Origin: Streptomyces sp. DH12
GTDB taxonomy: Bacteria; Actinomycetota; Actinomycetes; Streptomycetales; Streptomycetaceae
NCBI RefSeq assembly: GCF_020873895.1
Contig: NZ_JAHWGT010000018.1
Span: 1 to 64,000, forward strand
DNA: 64,000 nt
Reading direction: 5' to 3'
Position 1 is the stretch's first letter; each line of letters starts with the position of its first letter. The notes beneath the pieces were generated by a model that saw only the letters and a list, made by a program, of their open reading frames with translations, was not told the origin of the DNA and made no database searches. A program made the position numbers and the translations under genes. This document shows positions 1 to 8,970 of this stretch, piece after piece.

Positions 1-670
1 GGGGCGCCGGGGGCGCCCCGGGTTGCGGCGTCAGGGCCCGGGCGGATGGGGTGTGGGCGGCGGGGGCGGGACGGGCGGCCGGAGCGTGCGGTCGGGGCGC
101 GGGGGGCCGGGGGGTGTGGGGGGCGGCCCGTCCTGGCTCGTCCACCGTGATGCCGAAGTCCTTCGCCAGTCCCTCGAGCCCCGTGCCGTACCCCTGGCCG
201 ACGGCGCGGAACTTCCACGCGCCCTGCCTCCGGTACAACTCGCCCATGATGTAGGCGGTCTCCACCGTGGCGCCCTGGCTCTCGTACCGTGCGACCTCCG
301 TACCGTCCGCCGCGTCGAGGACGCGGACGTAGAGGCCGGGCACCTGGCGGAAGGTGCCCCCGTCGGCGGAGGCGGTGAGGACGACGCGCTCCACCGCGGG
401 CTCCACGCGCGGGAGGTCGACGGTGAGCGTGTCGGTCACGGACGGGCCGGCGGTGCGCTTCCCGTCGTGGCGCACGGCGCCGGAGGGGTGGGCCGGCTGG
501 TTGTAGAAGACGAAGTCGTCGTCGGAGCGCACCTTGCCCGACACGAGCAGCAGCGCCGAGGCGTCGACGTCCGGGACCCCCGGTCCGGCCTTCCAGCCCA
601 GTTCGACGCGGAGCGGCCGCGCCGGCACCGGAACGTTGGCTCCCTTGAGCATGGACATGCCCGCCCCCAT
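1..670 (-). CDS. TerD-family stress protein, truncated by the left window edge
   Basis: The visible 223 residues contain a TerD domain (about residues 3-180), with the family's KGANVPVPA-like opening strand, an acidic [11 protein letters not shown] segment and a DFVFYNQP motif. TerD proteins are calcium-binding beta-sandwich proteins of tellurite and general stress clusters. After residue about 180 the frame continues without a stop as a Pro/Ala/His-rich stretch off the window edge, so this is probably a TerD protein with a linker and another domain rather than the usual ~190-residue form. Three in-frame ATGs occur (670, 658, 652); 670 was chosen because GAGG lies 11 nt upstream. It is divergent from the next gene across a relatively AT-rich 235-nt region. 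Confidence 0.85.
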   Translation of the reverse strand, partial: MGAGMSMLKGANVPVPARPLRVELGWKAGPGVPDVDASALLLVSGKVRSDDDFVFYNQPAHPSGAVRHDGKRTAGPSVTDTLTVDLPRVEPAVERVVLTASADGGTFRQVPGLYVRVLDAADGTEVARYESQGATVETAYIMGELYRRQGAWKFRAVGQGYGTGLEGLAKDFGITVDEPGRAAPHTPRPPAPRPHAPAARPAPAAHTPSARALTPQPGAPPAP

Positions 671-905
671 CGCGTATCGCGCCTCAGGTGACTTGTGTAG
701 GGACCACGTTAGGCGCACCGCTCGGGCCGCGTTGGTCAGACCCGTCGGTAACCCCTCGCCAGCTCGGCTTTTACACGATCATTGCGCCGTTCTGCGACCG
801 ATTTCCCCGGGTTCGTCGCATTGGTGTTCCGCAGCCACTCAAGACGCGCCAAACAACCCGCTTATCGGCCTTCCACCCGACACACCGTGGGCTTAACTTA
901 GGGCC

Positions 906-1391
906 ATGACCTCCCCCCGTGCCTCGTACGGCGGTGCGTACTACCACGCGCCGTCGTTCCCGGACACCCCGATCTACGACTCCCTCGTCGCAGAGCGGGG
1001 CACGCCTCAGATCGCCCCGATCCGAGTGCCCGCCGCGTACGACACCGGCAGCTCGTACCTGCCGGCGCTGCCCGCGGCCCTCCCCGCCCTCCCGTCCCCC
1101 CAGCCCGCCGCCCCCTCCTACGGCGGCTACGGCGGCTACGGCCACCCCCAGCAGGCCGCCGCCCCGCACCACGCTCCGGCGTACCAGGCGGCCGCCCCCT
1201 ACGTCCCCCAGCAGGCCGCCGTGCCGCGCGGCTACCCGGGCCCCCAGGGGCAGCAGCCGATGCGCCCGGTCGCGCCCGCGGCCACGGGGTACGAGGCGAT
1301 GCGCCCCGCCGCCGCGGCCCGTCCGGTCCCGGCGCCCGCGCCGGCCCCGTACGACGACCCGTACCGGACGTACCAGGGCGGCGGTTACTGA
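906..1391 (+). CDS. Pro/Ala/Tyr-rich small hypothetical protein
   Basis: This encodes 161 residues: a conserved-looking N-terminus (about residues 1-45, FPDTPIYDSLVAERG-type) followed by a low-complexity tail of Pro, Ala, Gln, Tyr and Gly with GGYGGYG and PQQAA repeats. From memory it resembles a Streptomyces-specific DUF (possibly DUF6643); that name is unverified and no function is claimed. There is no signal peptide or membrane segment. TAACTT at 894-899 lies six bases before the ATG and no ribosome binding site is visible, so the message is probably leaderless. Confidence 0.75.
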   Translation: MTSPRASYGGAYYHAPSFPDTPIYDSLVAERGTPQIAPIRVPAAYDTGSSYLPALPAALPALPSPQPAAPSYGGYGGYGHPQQAAAPHHAPAYQAAAPYVPQQAAVPRGYPGPQGQQPMRPVAPAATGYEAMRPAAAARPVPAPAPAPYDDPYRTYQGGGY

Positions 1392-1447
1392 CGGCCCGAG
1401 CGGGGACCGGCCTGGGGCGGGCCGGGAACCGCTGGCAGGATGAGGCC

Positions 1448-2314
1448 ATGCCGAGTCATGAGGTCACCCCCCGACCCGCCCTGAGTTCCCTGCACGTCCA
1501 CCCCGTCAAGGCCCTCGGTCGCTCCTCGCCCGCGCAGGCGGTCGTGGAGCCCTGGGGCCTCGCCGGCGACCGCCGGTGGATGGTGGCCGGCGCGGACGGC
1601 AAGGCCGTGACGCAGCGTCAGTTCGCGCGGTTGGCGCTCGCCTCGGCCGAGGCCCTGCCCGGCGGCGGGGTCCGGCTCACCGCGCCGGGTCGCACGCCGC
1701 TCACGGTACGGGTGCCCGATCCGGCGGTCGGCACGGTCGTCGTGGACGTCTTCGGCGCCAAGGTCGACGCCGTGCCCGCCGACCCCGCGGCGGACGCCTG
1801 GTTCGGCGCGTACCTCGGCGCCGAGGTACGGCTCGTCCACATGGACGACCCGGCCCGCCGCCGCCCCGTCGACCCGCAGTACGCGCTGCCCGGCGAGACC
1901 GTCAGCTTCGCCGACGGCTACCCCCTCCTGGTCACCACGACGGCGTCCCTCGACGCGCTCAACGCCCTCGTCGCCGAGGGCGAGCACCCCGAGGAGGGGC
2001 CGCTGCCGATGGAGCGGTTCCGGCCGAACATCGTCGTCGACGGCACCGCGGCGTGGGAGGAGGACCGGTGGGCGCGCATCGCCGTCGGCGAGGTCGTCTT
2101 CCGCGTCGCCAAGCCGTGCGGCCGCTGCGTCGTCACCACCACCGACCAGCACACCGGCGTGCGCGGCCGGGAACCGCTGCGCACCCTCACGCGGCACCGC
2201 AGGTTCGGCAGGAAGCTGGTCTTCGGGCAGAACCTCGTCCCCGAGACGACGGGCACCCTGCGGGTCGGCGACCCGGTACGCGTCCTCGCCACGCGGGACG
2301 CGCCGACCGCCTGA
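1448..2314 (+). CDS. MOSC domain protein (YcbX/mARC-like)
   Basis: The 288-residue protein has an N-terminal MOSC beta-barrel (about 10-120, with HPVKALG and GDRRWM motifs) and a C-terminal MOSC domain (about 130-285). The PCGRC motif with Cys224 and Cys227 is where the family places its molybdenum-coordinating cysteine. Family members reduce N-hydroxylated compounds or handle Mo cofactor sulfur; the substrate here is unknown. No separate ferredoxin domain is fused, unlike E. coli YcbX. CAGGAT at 1436-1441 lies six bases before the ATG, which suggests a leaderless transcript, although the intervening GAGG could also act as a weak ribosome site. Confidence 0.85.
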   Translation: MPSHEVTPRPALSSLHVHPVKALGRSSPAQAVVEPWGLAGDRRWMVAGADGKAVTQRQFARLALASAEALPGGGVRLTAPGRTPLTVRVPDPAVGTVVVDVFGAKVDAVPADPAADAWFGAYLGAEVRLVHMDDPARRRPVDPQYALPGETVSFADGYPLLVTTTASLDALNALVAEGEHPEEGPLPMERFRPNIVVDGTAAWEEDRWARIAVGEVVFRVAKPCGRCVVTTTDQHTGVRGREPLRTLTRHRRFGRKLVFGQNLVPETTGTLRVGDPVRVLATRDAPTA

Positions 2315-2464
2315 CGGCCCGGGGCGCCGCTGCGGCGGCCCGCGACCGGGCCGGCCGGCTCCCGGGCCGAGCGGGCAACTCGCCGCGTCGGTGCGCGCTA
2401 CGGTGGTGCGACGGGTCGGGCGGCGGCCGGCCGCGAGCGCACGAGGTGGGGGCAGAGCAGCACC

Positions 2465-4900
2465 ATGGCACAGGGCACGGTCCAGGTGACGCACAGCGGT
2501 ACGTCGCGGTGGCGGCGCCGCACCGGCGAGTACGCCTCCCTCGCGGCGGCTCTGGAGGCGGCGGCCGACGGCGACGTCCTCACCGTCGCCCCCGGCACCT
2601 ACCGGGAGAACCTCGTCCTTCGGCGCGCGGTGACGCTGCGCGGTGCGGACGGGGCGACCGGCCCGGTGCGGATCGCCCCGGCCGACGGCGTACCGCTGAC
2701 CGTGCGCGCCTCCGCCACCGTGCGGGACCTGCACCTGGAGGGACAGGACGCCGCGGCGCCCGCGCTGCTCGTCGAGGACGGCACCCCGGAACTGCTCGAC
2801 CTGCGGATCGTGACCCGCTCGGCGGTGGGCGTGGAGGTGCGGGGCGCGGCCCGGCCCACCGTGCGGCGCTGCACTGTGGACAACCCCGCGGGGATCGGCA
2901 TCGGCGTCCTGGACGGCGCCGGCGGCGTGTTCGAGGAGTGCGAGGTCGTCTCGGCCGGCCAGGCGGGCCTGTCGGTGACCGGCGGCGCGCACCCGCGCGT
3001 CGAGCGGTGCCGCATCCACCACGCTTCGGGCGCGGGCGTCTCCGTGACCGGGGAGAACAGCGGCCTGGAGGCCGTCGGTTGCGAGGTGTACGAGATCCGG
3101 GGCAGCGGCGTGCGGATCGGCGGGCGGGCCACCGCGCACCTGACGGACTCGACGGTGCACCGCACCTCGGCGGACGGCGTGACGCTGGACACCGACGCCG
3201 TGCTGACGCTGTCGGACTGCGACATCCACGACGTGCCGGAGAACGCGATCGACCTGCGCTCCCGCTCGGTGCTGACGCTGACCCGGTCGAAGGTGCGGCG
3301 GTTCGGGCGCAACGGCCTGTCGGTGTGGGACGCCGGCACACGTGTCGACGCCAACCAGTGCGAGATCCACGACAGTACGGGCGACTACCCCGCGGTGTGG
3401 GTGAGCGACGGGGCGACGGCCGTGCTGGACGCCTGCCGCGTCCACGGCGTGCCCGACGCGCTGTTCGTCCTCGACCGCGGCTCGCGCGTCGACGTGGTGG
3501 ACAGCGACCTGTCCCAGGTGCGCAACACCGCCGTCTCGGTCAGCGACGGGGCGACCGCCCAACTCGACGACTGCCGGGTGCGGGACGCGGCGACGGGCGC
3601 CTGGTTCCGCGACCACGGCAGCGGCGGCACGCTCTCCGGCTGCACCTTCGACGGGGTGCGGACCGGTGTCATCGTCAGCAAGGGCGCCGACCCGGCGGTG
3701 GAGCGGTGCACGGTCACCTCCCCGTCGGAGGCGGGCTTCTACGTGTCGGCGGAGGGCCGCGGCACGTTCCTCGGCTGCCGGGTCACGGGCAGCGGCGGCT
3801 TCGGCTTCCACGTGACCGACGGGTGCCGCACCACGCTGCGCCGGTGCCGTACGGAGCGGTGCGCGCGCGGCGGTTACGAGTTCGGCGGGGACGGGCCCCT
3901 GGTGGAGGAGTGCGCCAGCGACGAGAGCGGCGCGGGCGGGGCCGTGCCCGTCGCCGCCGGCGCGTCCGCGGCGGGCACGGCGGGGGCGGCGGGGGCGGTG
4001 CCGCTCGCCCTGGGCGGGGTGCTCGGTACGGTACCGGCGCAGGCCACCACGGCGCCGGCGCCCGCAGTGCCGCCCGCCCCCGTACCGGCGCGTCCCTCCG
4101 ACGACGTGCTGGGCGAACTGGACGCGCTGGTGGGACTGGAGAGCGTCAAGCGGGAGGTCCGCACGCTCACCAACATGATCGAGGTGGGGCGCAGGCGGCG
4201 GGAGGCGGGGCTGAAGGCGGCGTCCGTCCGCCGGCACCTGGCGTTCACCGGGAACCCCGGTACCGGCAAGACGACCGTGGCGCGGCTGTACGGCGAGATC
4301 CTGGCGTCCCTGGGCGTGCTGGATCGGGGCCACCTGGTGGAGGTCTCCCGGGTGGACCTGGTCGGGGAGCACATCGGCTCGACGGCGATCCGCACGCAGG
4401 AGGCGTTCGACCGGGCGCGCGGCGGGGTGCTCTTCGTCGACGAGGCGTACGCGCTGTCACCGGAGGACTCGGGGCGCGACTTCGGCCGGGAGGCGATCGA
4501 CACGCTGGTGAAGCTGATGGAGGACCACCGGGACGCGGTGGTGGTGATCGTCGCCGGGTACACGGCGGAGATGGAGCGGTTCCTCACCGTCAACCCGGGT
4601 GTCGCCTCCCGCTTCTCCCGGACGATCAGCTTCCCCGACTACACGGCGGAGGAGCTGCTGCGCATCGTGGAGCAGCAGGCCGAGGAGCACGAGTACCGGC
4701 TCGCGCCCGGCACCGCCGAGGGGCTGGTGAAGTACTTCGACGCGCTGCCGAAGGGCCCGGCGTTCGGCAACGGCCGCACCGCGCGGCAGACGTTCGAGTC
4801 GATGGTGGAGCGCCACGCGGGCCGGGTCGCCGCGCTCGCCGGCGCGAGCACGGACGACCTGAGCCTGCTCTACCCGGAGGACCTGCCGGAACTGCCCTGA
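2465..4900 (+). CDS. Right-handed beta-helix repeat protein fused to a CbbX/SpoVK-type AAA ATPase
   Basis: This 811-residue protein has two parts. Residues about 25-490 form a pectate-lyase-like parallel beta-helix, seen as many short repeats of the type C-x-I/V-H-x(n)-G-V-x-V with periodic Asp and Gly. After an Ala/Pro-rich linker (about 490-545), residues 550-811 are a CbxX/CfxQ AAA+ domain with Walker A GNPGTGKTT at 596-604, Walker B FVDEAYAL near 658 and an arginine-containing SRFSRTISF box. AAA proteins of this class remodel partners (Rubisco activases, type VII secretion EccA-like, SpoVK); the helix could bind carbohydrate or protein. There is no signal peptide, so it is probably cytoplasmic. 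Its last 31 bases overlap the convergent hydrolase gene. Confidence 0.88.
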   Translation: MAQGTVQVTHSGTSRWRRRTGEYASLAAALEAAADGDVLTVAPGTYRENLVLRRAVTLRGADGATGPVRIAPADGVPLTVRASATVRDLHLEGQDAAAPALLVEDGTPELLDLRIVTRSAVGVEVRGAARPTVRRCTVDNPAGIGIGVLDGAGGVFEECEVVSAGQAGLSVTGGAHPRVERCRIHHASGAGVSVTGENSGLEAVGCEVYEIRGSGVRIGGRATAHLTDSTVHRTSADGVTLDTDAVLTLSDCDIHDVPENAIDLRSRSVLTLTRSKVRRFGRNGLSVWDAGTRVDANQCEIHDSTGDYPAVWVSDGATAVLDACRVHGVPDALFVLDRGSRVDVVDSDLSQVRNTAVSVSDGATAQLDDCRVRDAATGAWFRDHGSGGTLSGCTFDGVRTGVIVSKGADPAVERCTVTSPSEAGFYVSAEGRGTFLGCRVTGSGGFGFHVTDGCRTTLRRCRTERCARGGYEFGGDGPLVEECASDESGAGGAVPVAAGASAAGTAGAAGAVPLALGGVLGTVPAQATTAPAPAVPPAPVPARPSDDVLGELDALVGLESVKREVRTLTNMIEVGRRRREAGLKAASVRRHLAFTGNPGTGKTTVARLYGEILASLGVLDRGHLVEVSRVDLVGEHIGSTAIRTQEAFDRARGGVLFVDEAYALSPEDSGRDFGREAIDTLVKLMEDHRDAVVVIVAGYTAEMERFLTVNPGVASRFSRTISFPDYTAEELLRIVEQQAEEHEYRLAPGTAEGLVKYFDALPKGPAFGNGRTARQTFESMVERHAGRVAALAGASTDDLSLLYPEDLPELP

Positions 4901-7254
4901 ACGCGTTGTCCGTCGGCGTCGTCCGGGCCGTCCGCCCGCTGCTGCGGTACGGGCAGGGGCAGCGCGGGCGGGAGGCGGTCGAGGAGGACGGTGCGCTCCT
5001 TGGCGAACGTCGGGTCGGCCTGGTAGTCGGAGTGGCCGAGGATCGGCTCCGGCAGCGGGTGGTCGTGGGTGCGGCCGTAGACGACGGGGTCGCGCAGGGG
5101 CGGGTGGTCGACCTCCGGTTTGCCGCCCTCGGCGGGCAGCCGGACCGGGCCCCCGATGGGGTCCGTACGGCGCCACAGGTTGCGCCAGCAGTGCACCTCG
5201 CGGTGGAGGTCGGCCAGCGGCACCCGCCCGAAGTAGGCGGGGAACCAGCGCCCGTAGAGCCGTTCCAGCGGGGAGCCGTAGGTGAGGAGGGCGACCCGGC
5301 GGCGGGTGCCGGCGGGTAACTGCCAGACCGCGGCCGCGGCGAGGACGCTGCCCTGCGAGTGGCCGGAGATGACCAGGCGCCCGCCGGTGCGGCCCGTCCA
5401 CGACGACATCCGCCACGCCAGGTCGGGAACGGCGCGCTCGGCGTAGCAGGGCGGGGCGAAGGGGTGGGCGGCGCGCGGCCAGAAGGTTCCCACGTCCCAG
5501 AGGATGCCGATGGTCCGCCGGGCCGAGGCGTCGCGGTAGGCGCGGCGGCCCCAGGTGACGAACAGTATGAAGCCGAGACCGACCAGCCAGGAGCCGAGCG
5601 CCTGGGCGCCCTCGGCGGCGCCGTGGACGAACGCGGGCGCCCCGCCGAATGCCTCCCCCGGCACCTCGCCGGTGGCCCAGGCGCCCGCGAGGGCGCCGGC
5701 GCCGAGCAGCAGCGTGGCGCCGGCGAGCAACCCCGCGAGGACGGGTGCCCCGTCGGTCAGCCCGGCGGCGGCGCGGACGCCCGCGATGCGGCGGGTGCGG
5801 ACGCGGTCGGGGTCCTCCCCCGCGTACTCGGCCTCGACGACGGGCGCGAGGCGCCGGGCGGTGAGCGCGGTCCTGGCGACGAGGAAGACGGTAGGGGCGA
5901 GCAGCAGGACGAGCAGGACCGGGATGACCGCGGCCTGCCAGCTGAGCAGGACGGGCGGCCCGGCGAGGGGCCCGGCGTCGGCGCCGGGGGTGCCGGGGCC
6001 GTCCAGCCAGTCGGCGACACGCTGGGCGACGCCTCCCGCCATGACGCCGCCGAGCGCGCAGGCCAGCATGGCGACGGCCGGTCCCGCGAGGCCGTGCAGC
6101 GCGGTGCGCGGGTCCGGGGCGCGGCGGTGCAGGCGGGCGGCGACGGCGGCGAGGAGCAGGATGAGGGTGCCCTGCCCGAGGGCGATCACGCCGAACGCGG
6201 CGTCGCCGGGCAGGGAGCCCGCGGAGCGCCACTCGGGCCGCGACCACGACGCGTACACGGCGGCGAGGGCGAGGAGGACCGCGGCGGAGCCGGGCAGCCA
6301 CGCGACGAGCGCCCGGTCGAGCCGGTTGTCGAGGCGGCGCTCGCTGCGGCCGCGCCGGCACACGACACCGACGACGACGAGGCCGCACAGGGCGAGGGCC
6401 GCCTCGATGCCCCAGCCGAGGGCGGCGTGCGCGGTGTCGCCGCCGCGGTCGTGGCGGGCGGCGGCGCCGGCGACGGCCGCGGCGACGGTGAGCAGCCCGG
6501 CGGCGGTGTGCGCGGCCCGCAGCCGGGCGACGAGGCGCCGGCCGTACCAGAAGCCGGGGCGGCCCATGGCGGGGCGGCCGGCGTGCTCGTCCTCCCCGCG
6601 CGGCGGGCGCTGCGCCTCGTAGGCGGACCAGGTGCGGTGGGAGAGGTACCACAGCAGGGCGACGAGGGCGGTGGGCACGACGGCGGCGAGCGCGAGCCGG
6701 CGGCCCGGCTGGGACCACCAGCCGCCCTCGGCGGCGGAGAGGAAGCCGAGCCAGGAGCGGCCTGCCGCGCAGGAGGCGGTGCCCGCGCACTGCCAGGCCG
6801 TCAGGTCGAGGGCGACCTCGCAGGCGGCGGCCGTGAGCAGCACGGTGAGGGAGAGGGCGACGAGCCGGACGAGGACGCCGTACAGGCGGGCCGGGCCGCG
6901 GCCGGTTCCGGAGGAGGGCGGGCGCATCCAGTGGGCGAGGTTGACCACCATGAAGGGCAGGAGCAGCAGCCACAGGGCGCGGGTGCCGTTGCCGGAGGTG
7001 AGGTTGGACCAGCAGTACGCCTCGGGGACCGGGCCGTCGCGGAAGCGGTCCGGGTCGGTCTCGGCGCGCACGTCGTCGGCCCGGCGGTACATGGCGGCGG
7101 TGCCGTCGCCGGTCACGCGGACGGTGCGCGGGTCGTCCAGCATGTCGCACGGGGTGGCGCCGCCGACGCCGTGGACGAGCAGTTCGAGCGCGGCGCCGGG
7201 TCGGGTCCGCTCCGCCGCGGCGGGCGGAGCCGGTTCCGGGGTGGGTGGGGACAC
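4870..7254 (-). CDS. Large polytopic membrane protein with a C-terminal alpha/beta-hydrolase (lipase-type) domain
   Basis: The 794-residue protein opens with a short hydrolase-like strand (LLVHGVGG), then about ten hydrophobic segments in the first 550 residues, then a region with the nucleophile elbow G-H-S-Q-G (Ser633) followed by YGSPLERLYGRWFP, typical of lipase-like serine hydrolases. A membrane-anchored lipase, esterase or thioesterase is the likely role; the substrate is unknown. Leu646 is encoded by TTA (5317-5319), the rare codon read by the developmentally controlled bldA tRNA in Streptomyces, so expression may be limited to late growth. The GTG start is preceded by a purine-rich GGAAGCGAG. 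The stop overlaps the end of the opposite-strand beta-helix/AAA gene. Confidence 0.8.
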   Translation of the reverse strand: MSPPTPEPAPPAAAERTRPGAALELLVHGVGGATPCDMLDDPRTVRVTGDGTAAMYRRADDVRAETDPDRFRDGPVPEAYCWSNLTSGNGTRALWLLLLPFMVVNLAHWMRPPSSGTGRGPARLYGVLVRLVALSLTVLLTAAACEVALDLTAWQCAGTASCAAGRSWLGFLSAAEGGWWSQPGRRLALAAVVPTALVALLWYLSHRTWSAYEAQRPPRGEDEHAGRPAMGRPGFWYGRRLVARLRAAHTAAGLLTVAAAVAGAAARHDRGGDTAHAALGWGIEAALALCGLVVVGVVCRRGRSERRLDNRLDRALVAWLPGSAAVLLALAAVYASWSRPEWRSAGSLPGDAAFGVIALGQGTLILLLAAVAARLHRRAPDPRTALHGLAGPAVAMLACALGGVMAGGVAQRVADWLDGPGTPGADAGPLAGPPVLLSWQAAVIPVLLVLLLAPTVFLVARTALTARRLAPVVEAEYAGEDPDRVRTRRIAGVRAAAGLTDGAPVLAGLLAGATLLLGAGALAGAWATGEVPGEAFGGAPAFVHGAAEGAQALGSWLVGLGFILFVTWGRRAYRDASARRTIGILWDVGTFWPRAAHPFAPPCYAERAVPDLAWRMSSWTGRTGGRLVISGHSQGSVLAAAAVWQLPAGTRRRVALLTYGSPLERLYGRWFPAYFGRVPLADLHREVHCWRNLWRRTDPIGGPVRLPAEGGKPEVDHPPLRDPVVYGRTHDHPLPEPILGHSDYQADPTFAKERTVLLDRLPPALPLPVPQQRADGPDDADGQRVQGSSGRSSG

Positions 7255-7569
7255 TTCGGTGCTCGCTTCCTGCGGCAGGGGTGCGGCGGGGTGCGTGGCG
7301 GGGCGGGGGACCAGCGTGGCCCGTCGGGGCGGCGCGCCGCACGGTTCTCACGTAATCTCCCCGCCGTCCCCCGGTGCGAAGCGCGTGGCAGGATGAGCTG
7401 CCCCACGGGCCGCGCGGGAGGCGGACCGGGCGGCGCACGGCCCCCGCCCGGCACACCGACGACGTACGCCCCGCCGCACGACCCCTCCCCCACGACCCAC
7501 TCCCGCCCATCTCCCCCGGCACAGGATCCACGATCCACGCCCACGACCCCGGAAGGACCGGCCACTGCG

Positions 7570-8427
7570 GTGAGCGACAACCAGAACCTCCTGGCGGAGC
7601 AGCGTCGCGCCCTGATCCTCGACGAGGTCAGGCGGCGCGGCGGGGCCCGGGTCAACGAGCTCACCCGCAGGCTCAACGTCTCCGACATGACGGTGCGCCG
7701 CGATCTGGACGCGCTGGCGCGGCAGGGCGTCATCGAGAAGGTGCACGGGGGCGCGGTGCCGGTGACGGAGGCACGCACCCACGAGCCGGGCTTCGAGGCG
7801 AAGTCGGTGCTGGAGCCGGGTGCCAAGGAGGACATCGCGCGGGAGGCGGCCTCGATGGTCGCGCCGGGCAGTGCCATCGCCCTGTCCGGCGGGACGACGA
7901 CGTACGCGGTGGCCCGGCGGCTGCTGGAGGTGCCGGGGCTGACGGTGGTGACGAACTCGGTGCGGGTCGCCGACGTGTTCCACTCGGCGGCGGGCACCGG
8001 GCCGGGCGGCGGCGCGCGGCCGGGGGCGCCGACGGTGGTGCTGACGGGCGGGGTGCGCACGCCGTCGGACGCGCTGGTGGGGCCCGTGGCGGACCAGGCG
8101 ATCGGCTCGCTCCACTTCGACGTGCTGTTCCTCGGGGTGCACGGGGTGTCGGTCGAGGCCGGGCTCTCCACGCCGAACCTCGCGGAGGCGGAGACGAACC
8201 GGCGGCTGGTCCGGTCGGCCCGCCGGGTGGTGGTGGTCGCCGACCACACCAAGTGGGGCACGGTGGCGTTGAGTTCCTTCGCGCGACTCCAGGACGTGGA
8301 CACCCTCGTCACGGACGCGGGGGTGCCGCCCCGGGCGCGAGAGGAGATGGCGGAGCACCTGCCCGGCCTCGTCGTCGCGGGCCGGGAGGCGGACGCCGGG
8401 CGGGGCGCACGGGAGGACCGGGCGTGA
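7570..8427 (+). CDS. DeoR/GlpR-family transcriptional regulator
   Basis: This 285-residue protein has an N-terminal DeoR winged helix (about residues 8-62, RRALILDEVRRRGG and DMTVRRDLDAL) and a DeoR C-terminal sugar-phosphate sensor domain (about 78-245, with SGGTTTYAVARRL, TNSVRVADVF and the GLSTPNLAEAETNRRLV signature). Members repress sugar or nucleoside catabolism and are released by a phosphorylated sugar. The GTG start was chosen because the HTH begins directly after it and GGAAGGA lies about 13 bases upstream. It overlaps the next gene by GTGA, so the two are probably translationally coupled. No sugar-catabolic operon is adjacent. Confidence 0.88.
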   Translation: MSDNQNLLAEQRRALILDEVRRRGGARVNELTRRLNVSDMTVRRDLDALARQGVIEKVHGGAVPVTEARTHEPGFEAKSVLEPGAKEDIAREAASMVAPGSAIALSGGTTTYAVARRLLEVPGLTVVTNSVRVADVFHSAAGTGPGGGARPGAPTVVLTGGVRTPSDALVGPVADQAIGSLHFDVLFLGVHGVSVEAGLSTPNLAEAETNRRLVRSARRVVVVADHTKWGTVALSSFARLQDVDTLVTDAGVPPRAREEMAEHLPGLVVAGREADAGRGAREDRA

Positions 8428-8879
8428 GCGTCTTCCGGCTGCGGCGGCACACCGGCCTGCCGGCCGCCGAGGCGTGGCGCCGGGTCACCGACTGGCCGGC
8501 GCACGGCGCGGACGTGCCGCTGACGCGCGTGGCCGTGCTGACGCCGGGACCGTCGGGGGTGGGCACGCGGTTCAGCGCCCGTACGGGGGTGGGCCGGCTC
8601 GGCTTCGACGACCCGATGCGGGTGGTGCGCTGGGAGCCGCCCGGCGCGGACCGGCCGGTGGGGGTGTGCCGGTTGGAGAAGTACGGGCGGGTGGTGCGGG
8701 GCTGGGCCGAGATCACGGTCGCCTCGGACGGTCCGGGGGCCCGGGTGGAGTGGGTGGAGGAGCTGCGGGTGCTCGGCGTGCCGCGCGTGTGCGACCCGCT
8801 GCTGTCGTGGGCGGGCCGCCGCGTCTTCGGCCGGGAGCTGGACCGGCTGCTGGCGCCGCCGGGCCGCCGCCCCGCCTGA
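8424..8879 (+). CDS. SRPBCC (START/polyketide-cyclase-like) family protein
   Basis: The 151-residue sequence follows the SRPBCC helix-grip pattern: an N-terminal helix after VFRLRRHTGLPAAEAW, a G-VGTRF-ART segment, a VVRWEPP strand and a long C-terminal helix with RRVFGRELDRLL. Members bind hydrophobic ligands in a deep cavity; nothing indicates the ligand. The GTG start overlaps the TGA of the upstream DeoR regulator, implying one operon. It converges on a PLP enzyme across a short GC-rich hairpin. Confidence 0.78.
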   Translation: MSVFRLRRHTGLPAAEAWRRVTDWPAHGADVPLTRVAVLTPGPSGVGTRFSARTGVGRLGFDDPMRVVRWEPPGADRPVGVCRLEKYGRVVRGWAEITVASDGPGARVEWVEELRVLGVPRVCDPLLSWAGRRVFGRELDRLLAPPGRRPA

Positions 8880-8884
8880 AACGC

Positions 8885-8904
8885 GCCCGCCCCGCGGGGC
8901 GGGC
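8885..8904. terminator. GC-rich palindrome between convergent genes
   Basis: A 9-bp perfect inverted repeat (GCCCGCCCC/GGGGCGGGC, two-base loop) begins six bases after the SRPBCC stop and lies 66 bases beyond the end of the opposite-strand PLP enzyme. It could serve as a bidirectional terminator. There is no U-tract, as is common in streptomycetes. Confidence 0.5.
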
Positions 8905-8970
8905 GGGTCGCGGCGGTCGGGCGGTCGGGCGGCTCCGGCGGGCGGGGCGGCTCCGGCGGGGGAGGGCGTG

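Noticed and set aside
1385-4372. A 995-residue minus-strand open frame and a 1247-residue plus-strand frame (1576-5319) across the MOSC and beta-helix genes
   Set aside because: Both are shadows of real genes in other frames. Their translations are Arg/Pro/Gly/His-rich with no domains, and long antisense frames are expected at this GC content.
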